Assembly (NCBI GenBank): GCA_963669155.1
Contig: OZ022591.1
Coordinates: 18,337,385 to 18,401,384 of the forward strand
Direction: 5' to 3'
From: Arbacia lixula
Taxonomy: Eukaryota; Echinodermata; Echinoidea; Arbacioida; Arbaciidae
Length of the DNA stretch: 64,000 nt
The notes below the pieces were generated by a model. It searched no databases and was not told the DNA's origin. It saw only the letters and a list, made by a program, of their open reading frames with translations. The position numbers and the translations under genes are program-made. Positions 59,301 through 64,000 of the stretch are shown piece after piece; position 1 is the stretch's first letter, and every line of letters starts with the position of its first letter.

Positions 59301-62300
59301 CATGGCATTTTGAAACGGCGATGGCATATGAAGGAAAGGAGGTGTGTGTTGACGACCAATTAATACTCCAGTACACATTTATCTAGTTATGGAGTGTTAT
59401 CATGTTAGAAGTGTATGTTGGCACCACTGTAGTGTCTACAATGTCAGAATATTGTGTTGGGGATACCACTCCCGGCAAGTATGCACGCATATCGCATACA
59501 CTCATTAGCGGACGCTGCAACGCATATTTTCGAAGTGCTTGCACGAATCAAACTTAAAACCAGAATTGCGTTTAGAGTAAGGGTTAGGGTCAGATGTAAG
59601 CTATACTATCAAATTTGATCTAATTCGCGGATGTGCACACACATTCGCGCGAAATTCTAAAAATCATTGTATTGCTATACACACAGGCCGCGCGCAGTGG
59701 TGGTACCCGCAAGATAGAAATATATCCTGTTTATGCCTTGGGGACACTGCAGCGGAGTAGTGCCATGCAGTATCAACAGTCTAAGATATTTGTTCAGATT
59801 TAAATACAGTCATATGACAGACATGGGATATATTCTGTAGTGTGTTTAGACTGTTCTTAAAATGCTATTCGTTTTCCATTTTGTTTTTCCTTATTTTTCT
59901 TCCATCACAATTACCCAAACACACTCATCATCTCTTTCTCCGTTTCACATATCTATTCTTCAATGTCTCTCTTTCTTTTTATCTCTTGCTTCTCTGTGTG
60001 TGTGTGTCTGTCTCTCTGTCTGTCTGTCTGTCTCTCTCTCTATATATATTTATCTATATATATATTTATATATATATATTTATATATATACATCTATATA
60101 TATATTATCATTATCATTATTATAATTATTATTTTTATCTTTCTTGTCCTCTCTCTTCCTTTACCCTCTTCTAATCCCAACTCCCATTCCTAACCCTTAT
60201 ATCGCTGTCTCTCTTTCTTTCTTCACCAAATAACCGTCATAGGTCTTGGTTACCGAAACTACTACGGTTTTTTTCATTGGAGTGATGGCTTTCCGTTATC
60301 ATACTCCGCGTGGTCAACGTCAGCGTAAGAACAAAATTTAAATTTTGGAAGGAAATGAAAACAAGAACAAAATGGATAATGGTGGACCGACCATAAAAAT
60401 CCATGTCGTTGTTTGCTCTACAAAAATATATGCCTTGAAAGTTGAACTGTTACAATGATATATGCATTTTTTTATTATCATTATTCAAGATGAGGTTTGG
60501 ATGAAGAAGAATACTTTTTGTTTTTCTTGTACCCTCCTACATCAATTCTCAAAGTATCACGAGTCGACTACGGACTACATTAAATATTTCTCAGAGCAAT
60601 GTCGCTTTGTCCAGCCCCCCTTCTTTTGATCTGCCTAACATGATAAATATAGAAAGTCAAACCAAGTAGTGAATTCCCATGCAGCAGATCCTGTTTATTG
60701 TGCAATAGGGATTATACGTACAAATAAAGGCATACAGAGTCAGAATACAATGTATGTCTCATGTAAATGCCCAACTACTGACGTGGCGTCATTATTAGAG
60801 ACACAACTGTTTAGCCACACTGTAACTATGACTGCAACTGTAACACTGAGCTTTAACATGCAGGCGGACTTGAGGCAATTGTTCATGCTTTGTACTGTGA
60901 TGAGCAGCTCCCGGTCACAGTCATAGTTATGGCAATCTCTTTTCCATCACTTAGGACTTCAGGGAAAGCAGGGCAGCCAGACGGTGGTCAGCTGGAAGCG
61001 TGCACGCTGATGGTGCTCGATGAAGACAATGATGTCGACCGCTCGATCGCACTTTGGCACGATGTGCCTTGCGCCTCACCTGAGACAAGACAGTTTGTCT
61101 GTGAGATGGGATCATTACGCCCATCGGGTACATGAACGTTTTATTTTGCTTTTCCTCAAAGTAATGTTGTTTTGAAAACATTCATTTTGCTTCAAACTAA
61201 CATTGAATCATACATTGTGCACATATCTTAACTTTCAAATCATCATCCATTCATCCCATATTTTTAACATTATAAATTGTAAAAAATAATTCACATAACA
61301 ATATATCATTGTTTATTTCCGTTTAAAAAAAACCGACAATTCGAGGAAGCTTGCTCCTGTGGCGGGCTCGCTTGAACACCTAGAATAATCGTTGAAAATA
61401 CATTATTCAATCAAACAAGCAAAAATACATTTAAGAGGGGCAATTGCTAAAGGGTTCATGTGAAACATGAAATTGAATAGAATAAAAAAGAAATAAAAAG
61501 AAAGAACAGCATTTAATAGAAAGTACACATATGCGATTAAAATTGTATATTAGCTATATATTTACTATATTAGCTTTTATCTGTCACAATGTTCGTTTTG
61601 TTTACTCTTTTTACGATGGGTGTCTATCTATGTCGATATGTATGCATGAACGTGTATGTGTGTTTGTTCTTTTGTACACATACTATGTATAAGAATCTTA
61701 CTCCAGCACTCCATTTCTTGTCTTTCTCACTCGAACTCGATTTTTGCTCTATTTTATTTTCATTCACATGTAGAGAGCGTTTTCGTTCGTGTCATATCAA
61801 TTTCGGTGTCAAAACAAAATATAATGACAATAAGACATTATGGAGGTGCATGAATGTAAAAGCGTTGGGCCGCTTTTTTCACTTAATTTTTGGTCAGTGA
61901 GCATTGCCGACATATTGCGAGCATTAGTTCACAGCGCCACGCCACGCGATATTTGTGTGTGTTTACGTGCAAGTGTGCGTGTGCGTGCGTGAATGCGTGT
62001 GTGTATTTGAAACTAACAATGATATAAATTATTGTACACCTTTTACCACGGATCCACATTTCATGGTTTGTTATTTATCCTCATAGGCGCTCACCCATGT
62101 ACATGAAAACTTATCGCTTCTTATTCATTTTCCAACAGATAAACCTCCTGCGGATCCCACCACTCACTTAATGACAGGTGAGTTTACTACTTGACATTAC
62201 TGTTGTTTTGGGGATACGCTATACAAAATATATTTACGTATTCAATATCGTAGCGTTTCCATTTCACATTCATAGCCACAAACGTTGAGAATATTTTTGG

Positions 62301-63459
62301 TCCTGAAAATCGACGTTACTTCCAACACGAACTTAATCTTGTAATGGAGAGGGACATGGTGGTCATGTGATTGCACAGCTCTACTTAATTTTGAAATAGT
62401 CTTCCGTAGTATTCCGTTGTAAATTGACCAATTCACCTAAACGCATGAATTATGGATTAAATTTTTAAATTTTGAACACTTTTAAAAAGGAAATATGTAA
62501 CCATCACATATGTAACCGTATGTTATGCCATCATAACGTATGGTTACATATGGTATGGTGACGTATGGTTTCCCTTTTCAAATACTTTTCAAATATTGGT
62601 TACATATTTCCTTCTTCAAATCCTTTCTAATACAATGAGGCGCAATGCATCGACAAGATAATGGGTAGAATGCTTAAAGCACGTTGAATAGGCTATTGAG
62701 TACTGTTATCTGTCATAATTTGTCCAAACTGTGGTTGATATGTTTTCCTCTCTTTACATACCTCTATTGATGTTTCTCTCTCCATTGCTCTCTCTCTCTC
62801 TCTCTTGATCGGTGTGTGTGTGTGTGTGTGTGTACGTGTGCGTGTGCGTGTGCGTGTGTGTGTATACGTGTGTGTTTAGGAGGGGGGAGGGTGTTATTTC
62901 TTTGAAGAAAATTACATACCTCTTTCTTCTTTTACTTTAAACAATTAAATGTGATGTTTCCTTGGAGTTGGGACCGTTCCATGTACATCGCACCTGCATC
63001 ACTGTTCGTCCGGTGCTTGCATACAGAATATTTTTCGTTGTGATGGGAGAAGCGACTGTGAGGATGGAAGCGATGAACTTGACTGCACAAAAGGTATTTA
63101 AAGTTACGAAAAAAAAATAGCTAGCGGTCTGCATGTTTGACTGGTATCAATGCTTTCCTTGTAAACACAAAGGGCATGATGATTTGACACCTCAACTATA
63201 TCCATGATATCATTGACAAAATTAATGCAGAAATGTAAGACGACAGACACGGTATTACTCTACCGATTGTATGTACATGTATAGGTATATTGCTTGGTGC
63301 AAAAGTGATTAAATTGCAAACACAAAGTAGGTGTAATATCTAACATTGCAGATTGCCACTCGAAGCAGTTTCAGTGCATGGACGGGTCTTGTATTTCTCT
63401 GTCCTTCTATTGCGATGTCATACCACATTGCCCTGATCACTCGGACGAGCTGAATTGCA
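34690..63459 (+). CDS. Gene B: inverted paralogue of gene A, 22 exons in window, 3' end outside window
   Basis: Mirror copy of gene A on the plus strand with the same exon order, phases and domain order; 22 exons, about 1428 codons, no internal stop. Exon lengths equal those of gene A except exon 3 (166 versus 163), exon 5 (390 versus 357), exon 6 (201 versus 207) and exon 7 (153 versus 171); all differences are multiples of three. The start codon has an in-frame TAA six codons upstream, as in A. Intron 1 is enlarged by a CR1-like LINE, intron 4 by an L1-like remnant, intron 7 by a minisatellite foldback, intron 8 by a foldback and intron 13 by an 811-bp insertion. The counterparts of exons 23-24 should lie just beyond base 64000. 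Open frames in every exon argue that both copies are functional or were until recently. Confidence 0.85.
35291..37252 (-). CDS. Retrotransposon reverse transcriptase (C-terminal part of ORF2)
   Basis: 653-codon open frame. RT motifs in order: [32 protein letters not shown] (first catalytic Asp), [18 protein letters not shown] (catalytic Asp pair, FADD in place of YADD), and [18 protein letters not shown]. The C-terminus [13 protein letters not shown] is typical of CR1-related LINEs. The annotated Met is internal: the same frame stays open upstream to about 37380, where it should join the endonuclease. Confidence 0.88.
   Translation of the reverse strand: MLRGKHDIPWITPVIRRLIKRRDRLHKKASRMKKEQIPVPFPLEDELLELKHKIQSEARRYWNHLESIFTSDYDSNQYEGLRKFWRFVKNNRTDRSGIPVLKKDNQEVTSPKDKAEALNNQFKSVFTNETDPPADLLPSITPFDSMPEIHITTEGITRMLEKLKVGKAPGPDGIPAMVLHKLSHVVAPSLCAIFQLSYETGEVPDDWRLANVVPIFKDGDKTEPGNYRPISLTCIACKMMEHVIASSIMTHASRNDILYPLQHGFRTKKSCELQLTGFISDLLNNMEDNKQTDIIITDFNKAFDKVGHKRLLQKMEFHGVRGKNIKWISSFLHNRKQQVVLEGCTSSDAEVGSGVPQGSVLGPCLFLFYINDLPDQLSSKARLFADDAIMYMTIQAPEDARLLQQDLDNLSSWSRNWMMELNPRKCHAITVTRKKTRQMHQYSLNGEILDSVTSAKYLGVTITSDLNWKQHISNICQKANNSLAFLRRNVRVNSTQLKTTAYQSLVRPLLEYDCIVWDPHTVGCIQQLEMVQRRAARYVLGRYHNTSSVTDMLSQLGWASLERRREIYRLTMLYKMHHSLVDFDTNQYIKPADTNRTTRATRLFCYSVPLSRTAQHQQSYFPRTVRQWNALPLQVVLAPSVEAFRHHLMEGAK
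37345..38097 (-). CDS. Retrotransposon endonuclease (N-terminal part of ORF2)
   Basis: 250-codon frame beginning [22 protein letters not shown]-type endonuclease signatures: [44 protein letters not shown] and GISDHDCP. A single frameshift near 37380 (after KKANWDG) separates it from the RT frame, so the element is probably inactive. Confidence 0.87.
   Translation of the reverse strand: MLRILNVNCQSIRAKMQPFSMLVQRHNPDIVVGTESWLSDTVNSNEVFLNNKYHILRRDRPHDPHGGVFIAAKSDLIVTREEELETDCEILWCRIEMTGSKTLHVAAFYRPHEGDELSLVELSRSLSRLDKKHLVILAGDFNLPGWNWQNLQIGTCGYPALHHQFGEIMNDSGLSQLVEVPTRRANTLDLILTNNPTLVNNVKVVAGISDHDCPLAEFDLRPPRRHHAKRKVPLYKKANWDGYAIHMQTS
38805..38857. repeat. G-rich tract
   Basis: Several runs of five or more G in gene B intron 1, with quadruplex-forming composition. 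Similar G-runs occur at 1265-1289, 10509-10538, 25859-25877 and 50887-50907. Confidence 0.85.
39032..39254 (+). pseudogene. Retroelement-derived PD-(D/E)XK-like nuclease fragment
   Basis: One frame reads [55 protein letters not shown], then a stop at 39252-39254. The RPD...VELTVPFE...K pattern is seen at the C-terminus of some retroelement polyproteins and resembles a restriction-like nuclease fold. No start or upstream RT is present; absent from gene A intron 1. Confidence 0.55.
39740..40084 (+). CDS. Gene B exon 2: CUB domain 1
   Basis: Phase 1 to 1, 115 codons. [20 protein letters not shown] at the start differs from gene A; the following CUB core ([26 protein letters not shown]) is almost the same. 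One Cys only. Intron 2 (40085-40375) is 291 nt and lacks the foldback present in gene A. Confidence 0.87.
40376..40541 (+). CDS. Gene B exon 3: CUB domain 2, first half
   Basis: Phase 1 to 2: [20 protein letters not shown] then [15 protein letters not shown]. One codon longer than gene A and roughly half different in the middle. Acceptor TGCAG, donor GG|GTAAAG. Intron 3 (40542-41315) has a poly-A run at 40924-40948 and no gene. Confidence 0.82.
41316..41506 (+). CDS. Gene B exon 4: CUB domain 2, second half
   Basis: Phase 2 to 1, 191 nt: [15 protein letters not shown] then [18 protein letters not shown]. Completes the CUB domain begun in exon 3. Intron 4 (41507-43862) is 2.36 kb versus 241 nt in gene A because of an L1-like remnant. 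Confidence 0.85.
41700..42970 (+). pseudogene. Degenerate L1-like reverse transcriptase remnant
   Basis: Pieces in several frames match L1-type RT order: [30 protein letters not shown], then [16 protein letters not shown], a KAFD segment near 42138, and YADDITIF near 42410. Many stops and frameshifts. It fills gene B intron 4 and has no partner in gene A. Confidence 0.75.
43863..44252 (+). CDS. Gene B exon 5: CUB-like domain 3 with Gly/Asp/Ser insert
   Basis: 130 codons, phase 1 to 1. Starts [17 protein letters not shown] and ends [14 protein letters not shown]. Compared with gene A it carries about 11 extra codons, a short internal repeat reading [14 protein letters not shown]. Intron 5 (44253-44827) holds an AGT repeat (44327-44370) and a polypyrimidine tract (about 44596-44790). 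Confidence 0.8.
44327..44370. repeat. AGT trinucleotide repeat
   Basis: About 15 AGT units in gene B intron 5. Confidence 0.92.
44596..44790. repeat. Polypyrimidine (TCC-rich) tract
   Basis: CTC/TCC-rich run shortly before gene B exon 6; the matching gene A intron has only a short GGA run. It may influence acceptor use. Confidence 0.88.
44828..45028 (+). CDS. Gene B exon 6: CUB domain 4, first half
   Basis: 67 codons, phase 1 to 1: [20 protein letters not shown] then [15 protein letters not shown] and [13 protein letters not shown]. Two codons shorter than gene A. Acceptor TCTTAG, donor G|GTACTT. Intron 6 (45029-45544) is noncoding, about half the gene A length. Confidence 0.87.
45545..45697 (+). 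CDS. Gene B exon 7: CUB domain 4, second half
   Basis: 51 codons, phase 1 to 1: [17 protein letters not shown] at the start, [13 protein letters not shown] at the end. The start is unlike gene A; only the terminal strand is shared. Donor A|GTAGGT. Intron 7 (45698-47807) contains a degenerate minisatellite foldback at about 45755-46270 and AT-rich sequence. Confidence 0.8.
45755..46270. repeat. Degenerate TTCGTTATTCCGAAGG minisatellite with inverted half
   Basis: Units like GGTTCGTTATTCCGAAGG recur irregularly to about 46010; after that the reverse-complement form (ATTAACGAACCTTTGG) recurs to about 46250. The whole block can fold back. Open frames across it are by-products. Gene B intron 7 only. 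Confidence 0.8.
47808..48152 (+). CDS. Gene B exon 8: CUB domain 5
   Basis: 115 codons, phase 1 to 1: [42 protein letters not shown]. Bases about 47876-48140 match gene A nearly completely, while the first 60 bases do not. Acceptor CCACAG, donor G|GTGAGT. Intron 8 (48153-50058) includes a 360-bp foldback missing from gene A. Confidence 0.88.
49273..49632. mobile_element. 360-bp foldback element
   Basis: Arms beginning GGAGTATACTGTACTGGGAA and ending in its near reverse complement enclose further inverted pairs (CAGTAATTAGTGATTAAATC against GAGTTAATCACTAATTACTC). No coding capacity; missing from gene A intron 8. Confidence 0.78.
50059..50219 (+). CDS. Gene B exon 9: discoidin domain 1, part 1
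   Basis: [20 protein letters not shown] then [13 protein letters not shown], the start of an F5/8C domain. Phase 1 to 0, donor AAG|GTGACA. Very close to gene A exon 9. Intron 9 (50220-50626) is noncoding and largely shared with gene A. Confidence 0.9.
50627..50740 (+). CDS. Gene B exon 10: discoidin domain 1, part 2
   Basis: 38 codons, phase 0 to 0: [20 protein letters not shown] then [13 protein letters not shown]. Donor ATA|GTAGGT chosen for frame with exon 11. Intron 10 (50741-52513) holds a G-run at about 50887-50907 and no gene. Confidence 0.85.
52514..52661 (+). CDS. Gene B exon 11: discoidin domain 1, part 3
   Basis: [18 protein letters not shown] at the start, [13 protein letters not shown] at the end; closes the first discoidin domain. 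Phase 0 to 1. Intron 11 (52662-53816) is noncoding, pyrimidine-rich near 52700-52900. Confidence 0.88.
53817..54115 (+). CDS. Gene B exon 12: discoidin domain 2, first part
   Basis: Phase 1 to 0, 299 nt: [48 protein letters not shown]. Few residue changes from gene A. Intron 12 (54116-54626) is noncoding and shared. Confidence 0.88.
54627..54768 (+). CDS. Gene B exon 13: discoidin domain 2, last part
   Basis: Phase 0 to 1, 142 nt, ends [12 protein letters not shown]. Same base for base as gene A exon 13. Intron 13 (54769-56075) contains an 811-bp insertion at 54950-55760 that gene A lacks. Confidence 0.88.
54950..55760. mobile_element. 811-bp insertion with TA flanks in gene B intron 13
   Basis: Gene A shows the uninterrupted sequence ATCCCAATATATTCATAAA; gene B has extra DNA between two TA dinucleotides. 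The left end CAGTCAAACCTGGCTATGCG and repeated AGCGGCCACC motifs suggest a pogo/Tigger-like end. The right end is not its inverse, and a poly-T and a GC-rich stretch (about 55430-55510) lie inside, so it may be composite. Confidence 0.6.
56076..56248 (+). CDS. Gene B exon 14: Cys-rich CUB-like domain, first half
   Basis: Phase 1 to 0: [19 protein letters not shown] then [17 protein letters not shown]. Four Cys. Acceptor TACAG, donor AAG|GTGAAA. Intron 14 (56249-56797) is noncoding. Confidence 0.8.
56798..56990 (+). CDS. Gene B exon 15: Cys-rich CUB-like domain, second half
   Basis: Phase 0 to 1: [19 protein letters not shown] then [17 protein letters not shown]. Close to gene A. Acceptor TTTAG, donor G|GTAGAT. 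Intron 15 (56991-57710) is AT-rich and noncoding. Confidence 0.8.
57711..58148 (+). CDS. Gene B exon 16: four-Cys CUB domain
   Basis: 146 codons, phase 1 to 1. [52 protein letters not shown]. The open frame upstream of 57711 is probably intron. Very few differences from gene A. Intron 16 (58149-58944) is noncoding and includes a short local duplication near 58460-58550. Confidence 0.88.
58945..59157 (+). CDS. Gene B exon 17: C-type lectin domain, part 1, with GA donor
   Basis: 71 codons: [56 protein letters not shown]. As in gene A the intron begins GA (CTAG|GAAAGC); reading through adds three codons then a stop. Skipping this exon would keep frame from exon 16 to 18. Intron 17 (59158-60242) carries GT and TCTG runs and TATA-rich repeats at about 59995-60130. 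Confidence 0.82.
59995..60130. repeat. Compound GT / TCTG / TATA microsatellite
   Basis: Gene B counterpart of the compound repeat in gene A intron 17; lengths and composition differ. Confidence 0.9.
60243..60324 (+). CDS. Gene B exon 18: C-type lectin domain, part 2
   Basis: Phase 1 to 2, 82 nt: [18 protein letters not shown] then SYSAWSTSA. Acceptor TCATAG, donor GC|GTAAGA. Intron 18 (60325-60954) is noncoding. Confidence 0.85.
60955..61127 (+). CDS. Gene B exon 19: C-type lectin domain, part 3, QPD motif
   Basis: Phase 2 to 1: [19 protein letters not shown] then [23 protein letters not shown], the Glu of LEAC and the Asp of WHD supply likely calcium ligands. Intron 19 (61128-62138) is noncoding. 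Confidence 0.88.
62139..62177 (+). CDS. Gene B exon 20: 13-residue Pro/Thr linker
   Basis: 39 nt, phase 1 to 1, [13 protein letters not shown]; one change from gene A. Intron 20 (62178-62967) carries the mirror copy of the MITE-like element (about 62480-62625) and a GT microsatellite (62812-62877). Confidence 0.75.
62480..62625. mobile_element. MITE-like element, arm B copy
   Basis: Starts AAAAAGGAAATATGTAACC and ends TGGTTACATATTTCCTTC with internal palindromic TATGGTTACATATG units. Counterpart of 3713-3825. Confidence 0.6.
62812..62877. repeat. GT-rich microsatellite
   Basis: Interrupted (GT)n/(GC) run in gene B intron 20, mirror of 3446-3535. Confidence 0.9.
62968..63093 (+). CDS. Gene B exon 21: LDLa repeat 1
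   Basis: [18 protein letters not shown] then [16 protein letters not shown]: complete LDLa, protein matching gene A within the module. The acceptor is TTGGAG rather than TTGTAG, a weaker 3' splice site. Intron 21 (63094-63351) is empty. Confidence 0.83.
63352..63459 (+). CDS. Gene B exon 22: LDLa repeat 2
   Basis: 36 codons, phase 1 to 1: [20 protein letters not shown] then [16 protein letters not shown]. Donor A|GTAAGT. The remaining 541 bases to the window end are intron, matching gene A intron 22; the next exon is outside. Confidence 0.88.
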
Positions 63460-64000
63460 GTAAGTATCTCTCACTGTATTATCCCTCAACAAAATACGAT
63501 GTGCACGATAGCAAAAATAAATTCATGGGTACAGTTCTAAAAGTACAAAAGTTTAAACCAACTAGGCAGCAGTTTTTCTTGCAAGCATTATGGTAGAAAT
63601 ATAATGTCTTAACCTGTTGTTGTAGGACACACAACTTCCCCAAATTGCACTGATGAAGATCTCACCATGATACCTCTTCGTACAGCAGATCGAAATATAG
63701 TAGATCTCCGGCGGCGGGCCCAAAGAGGGTATGCGTGGCTGCTCATTGGTGATTCATTCCAGATGGCAAGATGGCTATAGATAGATACAATATACTGATT
63801 TGACCAGTTGGTTAAATATACCACGAGTTCTAGGAGGCTTTTGTACAAAATTACCTAATTTTCAGGAACTTTTCCAGAAAATTCTAATGGATGGATGAAA
63901 TATGCTACTACATATATTTATTGTAAACTATCTTACAGGACCAAAATAAACTATACCATGATAACGTAGGCCCACACAGGCTTATATTCTTTCACTAGTG

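Larger units (their letters stand above)
1..63999. repeat. Window-scale inverted duplication (two divergent arms)
   Basis: Left arm about 1-30100, right arm about 32760 to the end. Every exon, much intron sequence and the upstream regions occur in mirror order. Symmetry is lost in the central 2.6 kb. Length differences between arms come from private insertions. Only the first kilobase of the left arm lacks a visible partner, because its partner is outside the window. Confidence 0.9.

Noticed and set aside
62480..62625. Palindromic TATGGTTACATATG units as a regulatory operator
   Set aside because: Terminal inverted repeats and a mirror copy in arm A fit a MITE better.
1..63999. The inverted arms as an assembly artefact of two haplotypes
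   Set aside because: Divergence ranges from none (exon 13) to about half of residues (exons 3, 5-7), and several old insertions are private to each arm. Allelic haplotypes would be more uniform. Not fully excluded without long reads.

Overview
This is eukaryotic genomic DNA, with GT-AG introns, many simple repeats, LINE fragments and foldback/MITE-like elements. It most likely comes from a marine invertebrate deuterostome. An echinoderm is my best guess, based on the CUB / discoidin (F5/8 type C) / C-type lectin / LDLa domain mosaic and the kinds of dispersed repeat. I cannot name the species from sequence alone.

The dominant structure is a window-wide inverted duplication. Gene A lies on the minus strand, from a start codon at 27066 down past base 1. 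Gene B lies on the plus strand, from a start codon at 34690 up past base 64000. They are head to head. I could trace 24 exons of A (about 1498 codons) and 22 exons of B (about 1428 codons). Both genes have the same exon order, the same phase at every boundary and nearly the same exon lengths. Both are open throughout, and both run off the window before a stop codon.

The protein order is: signal peptide; CUB (exon 2); CUB (3-4); CUB-like (5); CUB (6-7); CUB (8); discoidin (9-11); discoidin (12-13); Cys-rich CUB-like domain (14-15); four-Cys CUB (16); C-type lectin domain with a QPD motif (17-19); short Pro/Thr linker (20); LDLa repeats (21 onward). It is a large secreted or membrane-anchored extracellular protein. 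I do not recognise it as a named gene.

The two arms also share introns and upstream DNA. The mirror symmetry fades only in a central spacer at about 30.1-32.7 kb, which holds a nested foldback. Divergence is very uneven. Several exons are identical or nearly so even at silent sites (13, most of 8, and 9-12 and 16 with few changes), whereas CUB exons 3, 5, 6 and 7 are only about half conserved in protein. That suggests gene conversion between the arms together with diversification of the N-terminal CUB domains. Both copies lack a GT at the 5' splice site after lectin exon 17; they read GA.

Arm-specific insertions explain most intron length differences. Arm A has a foldback at 23.9-24.6 kb, a 179-bp MITE at 21.8 kb and a TGACC/(GGAC)n repeat at 22.2 kb. 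Arm B has a CR1-like LINE at 35.2-38.2 kb, a nuclease-like retroelement scrap at 39.0 kb, an L1-like remnant at 41.7-43.0 kb, a degenerate minisatellite foldback at 45.8-46.3 kb, a foldback at 49.3 kb and an 811-bp insertion at 55 kb. The 7.6-kb intergenic region holds two mirrored proximal promoter blocks with NRF1-, GATA- and CCAAT-like motifs. I see no RNA gene, CRISPR array or prokaryotic feature.
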